The position numbers were made by a program, and so were the translations under genes. A stretch of 20,644 nucleotides of DNA from Lachnospiraceae bacterium UBA7598 (GTDB taxonomy: Bacteria; Bacillota; Clostridia; Lachnospirales; Lachnospiraceae): the NCBI GenBank assembly GCA_002474415.1, contig DLQV01000005.1:1-20644 (forward strand), written 5' to 3'. Below the pieces are notes generated by a model that worked only from the letters and a program-made list of their open reading frames with translations, had not been told where the DNA came from and made no database searches. This document shows, piece by piece, positions 1 to 7,372 of the stretch. Numbering within the stretch: position 1 is the first letter of the stretch; each line of letters begins with the position of its first letter.

Positions 1-45
1 ATTATAATACGATTTCCCGTTAATTGCAAATTATACTTTTTTTAT

Positions 46-72
46 TAAAGAATTGACATTTTCGGACGATAT
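46..72 (+). promoter_or_regulatory. Sigma-28 (SigD) promoter of the flagellin gene
   Basis: TAAA at 46-49, a 15-base spacer, then GACGATAT at 65-72. The SigD consensus is TAAA-N14-16-GCCGATAT, so the -35 is perfect and the -10 matches 7 of 8. The expected transcript start is near 79-80, giving a leader of about 73 bases. Late flagellar genes such as flagellin are the classic targets of this sigma factor, which fits the gene behind it. The bases before it (1-45) are AT-rich and show no gene. Confidence 0.85.
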
Positions 73-87
73 ATATGTCAGATGAAA

Positions 88-146
88 TGACAGGGAGTGT
101 CAAATCAGAGGGCAGGGATGCTCAAACGTAGCGTATACGGGAAGGA
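88..146 (+). promoter_or_regulatory. Flagellin mRNA leader with two CsrA-like hairpins plus a GGA at the ribosome site
   Basis: Hairpin 1 has stem TGACA (88-92) / TGTCA (98-102) and loop GGGAG, so GGA is presented in the loop. Hairpin 2 has stem GGGC (110-113) / GCTC (120-123, one G-U pair) and loop AGGGAT; its CAGGGATG (113-120) matches the core of the CsrA consensus RUACARGGAUGU. A third GGA (144-146) lies in the Shine-Dalgarno GGAAGGA. In Bacillus, CsrA represses flagellin (hag) translation by binding an upstream site and one over the Shine-Dalgarno, with FliW as antagonist. The layout here is the same in kind. CsrA control is inferred; csrA and fliW are not in this window. Confidence 0.6.
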
Positions 147-152
147 AAATAT

Positions 153-1595
153 ATGAAAATTAATCGCAATATGTCTGCTGCTGTAGCCAATCGTCAGCTG
201 CTTCGAACAGAGAATAAACTGAGTCTTTCTATGGGACGTCTTTCCAGCGGATATAAAATCAATAGGGCAGGCGATAATCCGGCAGGAATGGCAATCTCCA
301 GCAAGATGAAAGCACAGATTGATGGTTTGAATCAGGCAGAAGCGAATTCTGATGATGGACAGTCCGTACTCAGAATTGCAGACGGGGCATTAAACGAGGT
401 CAGCAATATGCTGCAGCGTATCCGTGAACTGAGTGTTCAGGCGGCAAATGGAACAAACTCTTATTCGGACCGTCAGAGTATTCAGGATGAGATTGATCAG
501 CTGACGCAGGAAGTTGACCGGATTTCTACAGATACAGAGTACAACAAGAAAACGTTGCTTGATGGTTCGACTAACACACGTGTATATGTGAGTGGAATGC
601 ATGGTAATACAAAATTTGCACGGAGTGCAACAAGAATTGACTTTTCCGAGGAGGTTCTTCCGGGAGATTATACAGTGAATGTAAAGACTCCGGCAACGCA
701 GGCAGCTTATCAGCTGGACATGTCCGGCCTGATCAATGATCCGAATTTTGAGGGTGGTACGGTTTCTATCAACGGAGTAGGAGTAGATTATGAAAAGGGC
801 ATGAGTGCAGATGATGTATACAAGCAGTTGATGTCCGTGGCAGATGAGATCGGATGTAAGATTGAAAAGGACCCAAATAATGCAGGGGTCTATAACATCA
901 CTGCAGATAACAAGGGATCAGCAGAATCTCTGAAAATCAGTATGTCAAAAGAAATGGCACAGAAGGTTACTGGTTTTACTACATCCGCAACACAGGATCC
1001 GAAAGATGAAAGCTATACACTTGTAGCAAATGGAACCGATGCAGAGATAGAATTGAAAGATGGGTTTGGAAGTACAGTAATTACAAATGTCGAGGGAAAT
1101 CGTGTGAAAATCACGGATAAGGGTGGATTTTCCATGGATTTTCTGCTGAGTGATGACGTACAAAATGGGGATACTCTTACATTTGACGTGACAGATGTCG
1201 GTGCAATGACCATTCAGATTGGCGCTAACCAGTATCAGGATATGGCGGTGCACATTCCGGAGGTTTCTTCGCAGAGTTTATATCTGGATACGGTGAATGT
1301 AGCGGTCAACGGAGGTGCTGACAAAGCCATTAGCACAATGGATGCGGCAATTGCAAAATTAAGTGCCGTTCGTTCTGGAATCGGTGCATATACAAATCGT
1401 CTGGAGTATGCAAGTTCCAGCCTGGCAGAGTCACAGGAAGATATGACAACTGCATATTCAGGAATTATGGATACCGATATGGCATCGGAAATGACAGAGT
1501 ATACACAGCAGAATATTCTGGAACAGGCTGCCATTTCTGTGTTGTCACAGGCAAATGATATTCCGCAGCAGGTATTGTCTTTGCTGCAGAAATAG
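153..1595 (+). CDS. Flagellin, filament subunit
   Basis: A 480-residue flagellin, the building block of the flagellar filament, exported through the flagellar type III apparatus. The conserved N-terminal D0/D1 region runs to about residue 140 and includes NRAGDNPAGMAIS (37-49) and QRIRELSVQ (88-96), the segment matching the TLR5-contact region of other flagellins. The C-terminal D1/D0 region covers about 395-480 and ends in the classic VLSLLQ-type tail. The middle (about 150-390) is a variable D2-like insert exposed on the filament. The start at 153 has GGAAGGA seven to eight bases upstream. It sits behind a sigma-28 promoter and a CsrA-like leader, and its stop codon runs into the ribosome site of fliS. 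Family is certain; which numbered flagellin (FlaA, FlaB, FliC) is not decided here. Confidence 0.97.
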   Translation: MKINRNMSAAVANRQLLRTENKLSLSMGRLSSGYKINRAGDNPAGMAISSKMKAQIDGLNQAEANSDDGQSVLRIADGALNEVSNMLQRIRELSVQAANGTNSYSDRQSIQDEIDQLTQEVDRISTDTEYNKKTLLDGSTNTRVYVSGMHGNTKFARSATRIDFSEEVLPGDYTVNVKTPATQAAYQLDMSGLINDPNFEGGTVSINGVGVDYEKGMSADDVYKQLMSVADEIGCKIEKDPNNAGVYNITADNKGSAESLKISMSKEMAQKVTGFTTSATQDPKDESYTLVANGTDAEIELKDGFGSTVITNVEGNRVKITDKGGFSMDFLLSDDVQNGDTLTFDVTDVGAMTIQIGANQYQDMAVHIPEVSSQSLYLDTVNVAVNGGADKAISTMDAAIAKLSAVRSGIGAYTNRLEYASSSLAESQEDMTTAYSGIMDTDMASEMTEYTQQNILEQAAISVLSQANDIPQQVLSLLQK

Positions 1596-1604
1596 GAGTA
1601 GCAT

Positions 1605-2081
1605 ATGAAGAATGAGCTGAAAAAAGATTTTACGAGACGATTGAGCCAGTGCAATTCCGGTGAGATGATCGTCATCATTTACGATATCTTTTTTGCCTAT
1701 GTGGATGATATTCGACAGGCACATCTTCAGGAAAATCATGCCGAACAAAAAGATGCCATTCGGAATGCACAGAGCGTTCTGGACGAATTGATTGGAAGTC
1801 TGAATTTTTCTTATCCGATCTCGCACAACCTGTATAAGCTTTATACGTTCTGTAAAAACGAGCTTTCCCGGGCAATGTACGAGAATCGGTTGGATGGAGT
1901 GCAGGAAGCGGAAAATATTATGCATCGATTGTATACGTCTTTTGTGGAGGCGGCAAAACAGGACAAGAGTGCGCCCCTTATGAAAAATACCCAACAGGTA
2001 TATGCGGGAATGACTTATGCGCGTGATGCCGTAAACGAAGATTATATCGATATGGACAGTCACCGGGGATTTTTTGCATAA
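1605..2081 (+). CDS. fliS: FliS-type flagellin export chaperone
   Basis: A 158-residue, mostly helical cytoplasmic protein. It has the FliS layout: an N-terminal helix with EMIVIIYDIFFAYVDDIRQA (20-39), a helical core around residues 50-120, and a charged C-terminus. FliS binds the disordered C-terminal end of flagellin, stops it polymerising in the cytoplasm and hands it to the export gate. The gene starts nine bases after the flagellin stop, with TAGGAG overlapping that stop, so the two are surely cotranscribed and probably translationally coupled. It is somewhat longer than usual for the family (about 125-135 residues); the extra length is a C-terminal tail rich in acidic residues. Identity rests on weak overall similarity plus strong context. 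Confidence 0.8.
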   Translation: MKNELKKDFTRRLSQCNSGEMIVIIYDIFFAYVDDIRQAHLQENHAEQKDAIRNAQSVLDELIGSLNFSYPISHNLYKLYTFCKNELSRAMYENRLDGVQEAENIMHRLYTSFVEAAKQDKSAPLMKNTQQVYAGMTYARDAVNEDYIDMDSHRGFFA

Positions 2082-2103
2082 AATCTTTGAAAAACGAGAG
2101 CGA

Positions 2104-2334
2104 TCAGGAGGGAAGCGAATAGTTTCCCTCTATTTTTTTTACACATTCCAACAGAAATTTATAACGCATTTGTACAGCTTTTGCCTGATAGATGTAGTAA
2201 TCGATCAGATCCGGGTCAACAACATTTTCAAGATTGGTATAGGTATTTTGCAACTCTGCTGTTGTCTGTTTCAGATTATCGAGAAGGATTGCATAGCCAT
2301 CTGTGGGCTGAGAGGTTGTCTTAAATAATTTCAT
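2104..2334 (-). CDS. Small DUF2508 (YaaL-like) protein
   Basis: A 76-residue cytoplasmic, helical protein of unknown biochemical role. The C-terminal half has the DUF2508 signature: DPDLIDYYIYQAKAVQMRYK, followed by FLL and a lysine-rich end. The start at 2334 is chosen because AGGTGATCC sits just upstream of that ATG; longer readings in the same frame run back through the promoter region and are not credible. In many Clostridia a DUF2508 gene lies directly before bofA, the sporulation sigma-K checkpoint gene. No bofA lies here, so this is a solitary copy. It converges on fliS and diverges from the Tad operon, with promoter elements overlapping those of that operon. Confidence 0.72.
   Translation of the reverse strand: MKLFKTTSQPTDGYAILLDNLKQTTAELQNTYTNLENVVDPDLIDYYIYQAKAVQMRYKFLLECVKKIEGNYSLPS
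2108..2140 (+). terminator. Rho-independent terminator of flagellin-fliS
   Basis: Stem GAGGGAA (2108-2114) / TTCCCTC (2124-2130), nine-base loop, then TATTTTTTTT. It ends the plus-strand flagellin-fliS transcript. It lies inside the last codons of the convergent DUF2508 gene. On the minus strand no U-tract follows the stem, so it is not a terminator for that gene. Confidence 0.85.
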
Positions 2335-2394
2335 TGGATCACCTGCTTTCTGAAGTCCTCTTTTTACAAGTATAAGCAAAAATGGAAAAGTTAT

Positions 2395-2423
2395 ACAATA
2401 ATTTGCAAAAAACTTCTTGACAA
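2395..2423 (-). promoter_or_regulatory. Candidate sigma-A promoter of the DUF2508 gene
   Basis: Read on the minus strand: TTGTCA (2423-2418), a 17-base spacer, then TATTGT (2400-2395). The -35 matches 5 of 6 and the -10 matches 4 of 6. The -35 shares nearly all its bases with the -35 of the opposite-facing Tad promoter, because TTGACAA reads TTGTCAA on the other strand. A weaker alternative -10, TATACT, lies at 2374-2369. Confidence 0.45.
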
Positions 2424-2445
2424 ATAAAATAGGCATTGTTATAAT
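2417..2445 (+). promoter_or_regulatory. Perfect-consensus sigma-A promoter of the Tad operon
   Basis: TTGACA (2417-2422), exactly 17 bases, then TATAAT (2440-2445): both hexamers and the spacer are the vegetative consensus. The transcript should start near 2452, giving a leader of only about 22 bases before the TTG start at 2474. No operator-like repeat was seen over it. It predicts strong basal expression unless another factor blocks it. Confidence 0.9.
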
Positions 2446-2473
2446 TCGACTCACAACAAAGGGGTGATGCAAA

Positions 2474-3007
2474 TTGATTTCGATGCAGGGGGCATCGGTT
2501 CTGACACTGTATGCAATCATAATTGTGGCAGTCGTTCAGGATATTACCAGCATGAGGATCAGTAACCGGCTGATTATCATGGGTTTATTTTTATCGATGG
2601 CATTCGGTATAGTTTTGGGTGGAGTGCCACGAATCGTTCAAGTTCTTTTGAATATTTCTATTCCGGTTATCATGTTATATCTTTTTTATCTCATAGGTGT
2701 GTTGGGCGCCGGAGATATCAAACTTTTTTCCGTTATCGGTGGATTTACAAATTTAAAAACATTGACAGATTGTATACTTGCAGCGTTTATGGTTGGAGCT
2801 ATGATTGCCGTGATTAAAATGCTGTATCATCACAATCTTGGGGTAAGTCTTTTTAAAGCACAGCTTTTTTTCAGGGAATTGTTTTTGGGGAAATTCTCAT
2901 CTTATCGAAAAGACTGGGCACAAGAGCAGAACTTCATGCATTTTTCTGTTGCTATTTTACTGGGAATATTGTATGCACACAGAACCGTATGGCAGTCATT
3001 GTTTTAA
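2474..3007 (+). CDS. tadV: Prepilin peptidase, A24 family (TadV/CpaA type)
   Basis: A 177-residue polytopic membrane aspartyl protease that cuts the leader from type IVb prepilins on the cytoplasmic side. The two catalytic aspartates are visible: D23 in QDITSMRISN and D81 in the family motif GAGD (78-81). Four or more hydrophobic stretches surround them. The start is TTG: the strong ribosome site GGGGTGAT (2461-2468) is five bases before the TTG at 2474, while the first in-frame ATG (2483) is 14 bases away. It is the first gene of the Tad operon, 16 bases before tadZ. A second, different A24 peptidase lies later in the operon, so substrate division is possible but unproven. Confidence 0.88.
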   Translation: MISMQGASVLTLYAIIIVAVVQDITSMRISNRLIIMGLFLSMAFGIVLGGVPRIVQVLLNISIPVIMLYLFYLIGVLGAGDIKLFSVIGGFTNLKTLTDCILAAFMVGAMIAVIKMLYHHNLGVSLFKAQLFFRELFLGKFSSYRKDWAQEQNFMHFSVAILLGILYAHRTVWQSLF

Positions 3008-3023
3008 GGAGAAAGGAGGAGCT

Positions 3024-4022
3024 ATGAAGAGAGTTCGATTGGGACTCTGTATTGGAGACCGGGAGTATGGGGACCGGTTCGCCAGCTGTCTGATGAATCA
3101 TTATCGAGATCAGCTGGAATTGCATATGTTCTCTCAGAAGGAGGCACTTCAGGATGCCTGTAAAAATCTGGATGCGGTTATTCTGGCAGATCATCTGGAT
3201 GGGGAGAGCATTACAGGATGTGAAATTCCACAGATTTATCTGTTCGATGGGGACGAAAATGTGGATAAGTACGTGGAAAAGGGGGTGTTGTTAGTGGATA
3301 AGTATCAGGAAGTAAATAAAATCGTCGATGAGATATTAAAACAGATTGGAGAAGAAATAAAAAATGTCAGTGGAAGTGTAAAGCGAAAAATGCAGGTTTT
3401 AGCAGTATATTCGCTTGCAGAAAATGAAATGCAGCTTCCGTTTGCTGTCACGTTGTCCTCGATTTTGAGTGAAAATGAAAAGGTTTTGCTTTTGGATCTG
3501 CAAGAAAACAGTGGTTTGTCGCAGTTACTGGAGGAATCTTATCCACCCGGACTGGAAGAACTTCTGGTGATGGCGGAAAGTGGGAAATATTCAAAAAGCA
3601 GAATGGTTTCCTGTATTGGCCGGCTGGATCGGGCAGATGTTGTGTATCCACTGGGAAATACAGAATGTCTGTGTGAAGTAAAGAATGTGACCTATCAGAA
3701 ATTGTTTCAGATTTTATCGCAGGAGATGAATTATACCACGATAGTTTTAAATCTGGGATCTCGATTTATGGGATTTTTTGAATTATTGGGGAGTTGTCAG
3801 GAAATTTTTCTGATGAAAAGCAGAGGAGGCCTTGGACAGTGGAGAGAAAAAGAATTTCTGGCGGAGATTCAAAAACGTGGAGAAGAACGGTTATCCGAGA
3901 ATCTGCGGGAGATACAGCTTCCACTTGTAGCGACTCCGATGGTGTCCTGCGAGCGGCTTGTCGAGCAATGGAAATGGAACGAATTTGGAGACAGTATCCG
4001 GAGGATGATGCCGGTTGGATGA
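3024..4022 (+). CDS. tadZ: TadZ/CpaE-like protein with degenerate ATPase site
   Basis: A 332-residue cytoplasmic protein. Residues 1-110 resemble a receiver-like (pseudo-receiver) domain, and 124-332 follow a MinD/ParA-type fold with strand VLLLDLQ (154-160). TadZ/CpaE proteins place the pilus machine at a cell pole and recruit TadA. Where a MinD-type Walker A (KGGxGKT) is expected, this protein reads YSLAENEMQLPFAVTLS (129-145), with no glycine or lysine of a P-loop, so ATP hydrolysis is unlikely. The start at 3024 is set by AAAGGAGGAGCT just upstream; an ATG at 2949 in the same frame lies inside the previous gene and has no such site. Its end overlaps tadA by eight bases. Assignment relies on operon position plus fold-like features. 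Confidence 0.78.
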   Translation: MKRVRLGLCIGDREYGDRFASCLMNHYRDQLELHMFSQKEALQDACKNLDAVILADHLDGESITGCEIPQIYLFDGDENVDKYVEKGVLLVDKYQEVNKIVDEILKQIGEEIKNVSGSVKRKMQVLAVYSLAENEMQLPFAVTLSSILSENEKVLLLDLQENSGLSQLLEESYPPGLEELLVMAESGKYSKSRMVSCIGRLDRADVVYPLGNTECLCEVKNVTYQKLFQILSQEMNYTTIVLNLGSRFMGFFELLGSCQEIFLMKSRGGLGQWREKEFLAEIQKRGEERLSENLREIQLPLVATPMVSCERLVEQWKWNEFGDSIRRMMPVG

Positions 4023-5289
4023 GTATGTAGAAGGAATCCGGCAGCGTGTATTGGAACGCATGGATCTTTCACGGGAGATGTCGGATGAAGAAATAGAAAA
4101 TCTGATTGGAGAAGAAGCCTCCCGGCTGATGCAGGAAGAGCCGATTTCGATCCGGGAGCGTCTGATGCTGGAAGCAAGGGTGTTTAATTCACTCAGAAAA
4201 CTGGATGCTTTGCAGGAACTTCTGGATGATCCGGAGATCTCCGAGATTATGGTCAATGGTCCGAAACATATTTTTTATGAAAAGGCAGGAAGCGTCTACG
4301 CATGGAATCAGGAATTTGCAAGCGAAGAGAAAATGCAGGATGTGATACAGCAGATCGTCGGAAGACATAACCGCGTGGTCAACTTATCGAATCCGATTGT
4401 GGATACAAGGCTTGCAGATGGATCCCGTGTAAATATTGTACTGGCACCGATTTCTCTGGATGGTTCTACGATTACAATCCGGAAATTTCCGGAGAAACCG
4501 TTGGATATGGAAACCCTTATTCAAAAAGGAGCACTTCCGGAGGACGCAGCAAAGTTTTTAAAGATGCTCGTAAGGGCAAAATATAACCTGTTAATTTCAG
4601 GGGGGACAAGTTCCGGAAAAACAACGTTTTTAAATGCTTTATCGCAGTATATTCCAGAGGATGAGAGGGTCATAACAATCGAGGATTCCGCGGAACTTCA
4701 AGTACAGGGAATCAAAAATCTGGTACGTTTGGAAACAAGGAATGCAAATATGGAAGGGGTACAACCGGTGACAATCCGGGATCTGATCCGCACGGCATTG
4801 CGTATGCGGCCGGATAGAATACTTGTCGGGGAGTGCCGTGGAGCGGAAGCATTTGATATGCTTCAAGCATTAAACACCGGGCATGATGGTGGATTATCTA
4901 CAGCCCATGGAAATTCAAGCAGAGATATTCTTTCCCGTCTGGAAATGATGGTGTTGATGGGAATGGAACTGCCAATTGCTGCAATCAGACAGCAGATTGC
5001 ATCCGGGATAGATCTGATTGTCCATCTGGGAAGATTACCGGATAAAAGCCGCAGGGTACTGGAAATTACAGAAGTATGTGGGGTGGAAAATGGCGAGATT
5101 CAGATTTCTCCGATTTACCAGTTGGAAGGAACCGAAGGAAACTGGACATGGAAGCATTGCGGCATATTAAACAATCGTAAGAAACTGGAGATGGCAGGGC
5201 TTACTTTGGAGAAGGGAGTTGGGAAAGATGGATTATCGTGTGTATCATCTGAGTCGGAGGGAATGCTGCAAAGGAATTGCCTGGGCTAG
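4015..5289 (+). CDS. tadA: TadA/CpaF-type pilus assembly ATPase
   Basis: A 424-residue secretion ATPase of the GspE/VirB11 superfamily, the cytoplasmic motor that drives Flp pilin assembly through TadB/TadC. Walker A is GGTSSGKTT (196-204), Walker B region RILVGECRG (268-276), and the His box is TGHDGGLSTAHGNS (288-301), all intact. An N-terminal domain spans about 1-180. The start is TTG at 4015, with GGAGG (4000-4004) ten bases upstream inside tadZ; an in-frame TGA at 4006-4008 forbids a longer reading. The last 62 bases overlap tadB. The final 40 residues, beyond the usual end of the family core, are low in similarity and seem to exist because of that overlap. Confidence 0.95.
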   Translation: MDEYVEGIRQRVLERMDLSREMSDEEIENLIGEEASRLMQEEPISIRERLMLEARVFNSLRKLDALQELLDDPEISEIMVNGPKHIFYEKAGSVYAWNQEFASEEKMQDVIQQIVGRHNRVVNLSNPIVDTRLADGSRVNIVLAPISLDGSTITIRKFPEKPLDMETLIQKGALPEDAAKFLKMLVRAKYNLLISGGTSSGKTTFLNALSQYIPEDERVITIEDSAELQVQGIKNLVRLETRNANMEGVQPVTIRDLIRTALRMRPDRILVGECRGAEAFDMLQALNTGHDGGLSTAHGNSSRDILSRLEMMVLMGMELPIAAIRQQIASGIDLIVHLGRLPDKSRRVLEITEVCGVENGEIQISPIYQLEGTEGNWTWKHCGILNNRKKLEMAGLTLEKGVGKDGLSCVSSESEGMLQRNCLG

Positions 5290-5965
5290 CCTACTGACGG
5301 TGGTGGTCGCATATTTATTTTATGCCAGCTGGCTGGGGATAGTATTTTTCCCTGTTTTTATCTGGTTTTTCATGAAGCGTCAGAAAAAAGCAGGGAGAGA
5401 ACAAATGCAGATACAGCTTGCAAGGGAATTTATGGATACCCTTCGGAGTATCAGTGCGGCTTTGCTTGCTGGTTTTTCTATAGAAAATGCGTGGAAAGAG
5501 GCAGAAAAAGAAATACTTGCATTATATGGGAAAAAATCTTATCTGTATCAGGAAGTAAAGGAGATGAACTGTTCCGTCAGTCTCAATCAACCGTTGGAAG
5601 TATTGCTTGCAGATTTTTCGAATCGAAGTGGAAATATGGATATTGCAAGTTTTTCCGAAGTTTTTTCATTCGCAAAACGCAGTGGCGGAAATTTTGTGAC
5701 AATCATTGACGCAACATCCCGACATATGCGGGTGCGCTATGAAACGGAGAGGGAGATTCAGGTACAGATTGCTTCCAGGAAGATGGAACAGAAAGTAATG
5801 AATGCTATACCAATGTTTATATTGGCATATCTGAAAGTGACATCCATGGATTTTCTGAATGTTTTATATGGAAATGTGGCCGGGGTATTATTCATGACAG
5901 CGTGTCTGGCTGTTTATGGAGGGGCGATTGTACTGGCGGAGAAAATTATGACCATACACATGTAG
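5228..5965 (+). CDS. tadB: TadB-like pilus platform protein (T2SSF domain)
   Basis: A 245-residue inner membrane protein. Two hydrophobic segments lie at about 16-33 and 36-50, a cytoplasmic helical T2SSF domain at 60-185, and further membrane segments at about 191-205 and 216-236. The T2SSF region carries FMDTLRSISAALLAGFSIENA (68-88) and FAKRSGGN (148-155), typical of TadB. With TadC it forms the platform that TadA turns or pushes. The ATG at 5228 is preferred because GGGAG (5214-5218) is nine bases upstream; a TTG at 5219 would give three more residues. It overlaps tadA by 62 bases, a large overlap, and is followed ten bases later by tadC. Confidence 0.88.
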   Translation: MDYRVYHLSRRECCKGIAWASLLTVVVAYLFYASWLGIVFFPVFIWFFMKRQKKAGREQMQIQLAREFMDTLRSISAALLAGFSIENAWKEAEKEILALYGKKSYLYQEVKEMNCSVSLNQPLEVLLADFSNRSGNMDIASFSEVFSFAKRSGGNFVTIIDATSRHMRVRYETEREIQVQIASRKMEQKVMNAIPMFILAYLKVTSMDFLNVLYGNVAGVLFMTACLAVYGGAIVLAEKIMTIHM

Positions 5966-5975
5966 AGGGGGAAGT

Positions 5976-7193
5976 GTGAAAAGGAAAAAAGTGATAGAGG
6001 CAGCGGTCGTTTGTATTCTGTTATTGCTGCTGGGAGCATATATGGAGTTTTCCGATCGCAGTATGGACGAGAAAAACAGGATTATCCGGGGCAGTCCGGG
6101 CAGTGGGAGGCAGGAGGTGGAACTCACGCTGAATGCAGGGGAACAATTGAAAAATTATGACTATCAGGTGAGCGTTCCTGCACAATGTATCGATCAAAAG
6201 ACGGCAGAATCCTATTTTTCTCAGGCGGAGAAAGAAATAGATAAAACATTTTTTTCAGAAGGAGAAGAGGCTTCACATGTGACAAAACAGGTACATATGA
6301 AAACAACATATGCGAAAGGATTTGTGAAGGCTGACTGGACATTAGATCAGTATGATGCAGTGGACGTGGATGGAACGATTCGGGAGAGCCAGTTAGATTA
6401 CAAAGGAGCGCTTGTACAGGCAAGTGTGACTCTTACCTGTGAAAAATACCGGGAAGAATATACGTTTTCTTTTCATGTATATCCCAAAGCAATGTCGCAG
6501 CAGGAGAAGGTAATTCATGAAATTGAAGAGGATGTGGAACAACAGAGTACACAGGAAGGGGAGCGATATCTGACTCTGCCGGATCAGGCGGCAGGGGTAA
6601 AACTGCAATGGAAAGAGAAAAAGCAGCATCTGGTAGGAAAAATTCTGTTTTTTGAAATTCTTGTTCTGTTTTTGATGGCGGGAATTGTTGTGGAAAGGAA
6701 ACGGACTGCAGATCATTTGAAAAAAGAGCAGATGAAACTGGATTATGCAGAAGTTGTGAGTAAACTTCTGATTTTACTCGGAGCAGGCATGTCATTAAAG
6801 CAGGCGTGGAATAGAATTTCCGCTCAATATTTTGATAAAAGGCAGAAAAAACAAATAAAAGAGCGGTATGTCTATGAAGAAATGCTGATAACGAACCATG
6901 AGATCCTGGATGGAGAAAGTGAACGTCTTGCATACCAGAAATTTGGAGAAAGGGTGGATTTGGGAGAGTATCAGAGACTGATTCGAATTCTTTTACAGAA
7001 TTTACAGACAGGAAGCAGAGGATTGTGTAAGCTTTTGGAGCAGGAATCGGAGAATGCACTGGAAGAACGGAAAGCAATGGCCTGTAAATTGGGAGAAGAA
7101 GCTGGAACGAAAATGCTGTTGCCGCTTATGATCATGCTTGGTATTGTCATTGCTATCATCATGGTTCCGGCAATGCTGTCATTTCAAGTATAA
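5976..7193 (+). CDS. tadC: TadC-like platform protein with a large outside domain
   Basis: A 405-residue protein starting at GTG 5976, with AGGGGG a few bases upstream. Residues 7-23 form a first membrane helix, 24-220 a mainly hydrophilic region with alternating strands (predicted outside the cytoplasm), 222-239 a second helix, 255-375 a T2SSF domain, and 380-400 a last helix followed by the tail MLSFQV. The ending GEEAGTKMLLPLMIMLGI (374-391) is typical of TadC. Ordinary TadC proteins are about 300 residues and lack the roughly 195-residue insert. The insert matches no family I recognise; it might contact the growing pilus or peptidoglycan. Partner of TadB in the assembly platform. Confidence 0.82.
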   Translation: MKRKKVIEAAVVCILLLLLGAYMEFSDRSMDEKNRIIRGSPGSGRQEVELTLNAGEQLKNYDYQVSVPAQCIDQKTAESYFSQAEKEIDKTFFSEGEEASHVTKQVHMKTTYAKGFVKADWTLDQYDAVDVDGTIRESQLDYKGALVQASVTLTCEKYREEYTFSFHVYPKAMSQQEKVIHEIEEDVEQQSTQEGERYLTLPDQAAGVKLQWKEKKQHLVGKILFFEILVLFLMAGIVVERKRTADHLKKEQMKLDYAEVVSKLLILLGAGMSLKQAWNRISAQYFDKRQKKQIKERYVYEEMLITNHEILDGESERLAYQKFGERVDLGEYQRLIRILLQNLQTGSRGLCKLLEQESENALEERKAMACKLGEEAGTKMLLPLMIMLGIVIAIIMVPAMLSFQV

Positions 7194-7204
7194 GGAGGAA
7201 AATT

Positions 7205-7372
7205 ATGTTAGGATTTAAGAACTTTTTAATGGAAGAAGATGGGGTTGGTGTTGTAGAAATGGTACTTATAGTCGTCGTATTGATAGGTATTGTTGTGTTA
7301 TTTAAGAAAAAACTGACAACACTGGTCTCGGATATTTTTAATACAATTAAAGATCGTGCAGGAGAGGTATAG
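7205..7372 (+). CDS. flp: Flp1-type type IVb major pilin (55 residues)
   Basis: A 55-residue prepilin. A short charged leader ends at G13, followed by VGVVEMVLIVVVLIGIVVLF: with cleavage after G13, E18 is at mature position +5, the hallmark of type IV pilins. The Flp consensus is GxxxxEY; here methionine replaces tyrosine, as in the Clostridia Flp1-like group. A single membrane helix (14-33) is followed by a short amphipathic tail. It has a strong AAGGAGGAAAATT ribosome site just before the ATG at 7205. The stop TAG shares its last base with the GTG start of the next gene. Position right after tadC and before minor pilin-like genes supports a role as the main pilus subunit, matured by one or both A24 peptidases in the operon. 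Confidence 0.88.
   Translation: MLGFKNFLMEEDGVGVVEMVLIVVVLIGIVVLFKKKLTTLVSDIFNTIKDRAGEV

Noticed and set aside
53..75. TTGACA (53-58) before flagellin as a sigma-A -35
   Set aside because: No -10 lies 16-18 bases downstream; TATATA is only 11 bases away. The sigma-28 match fits better.
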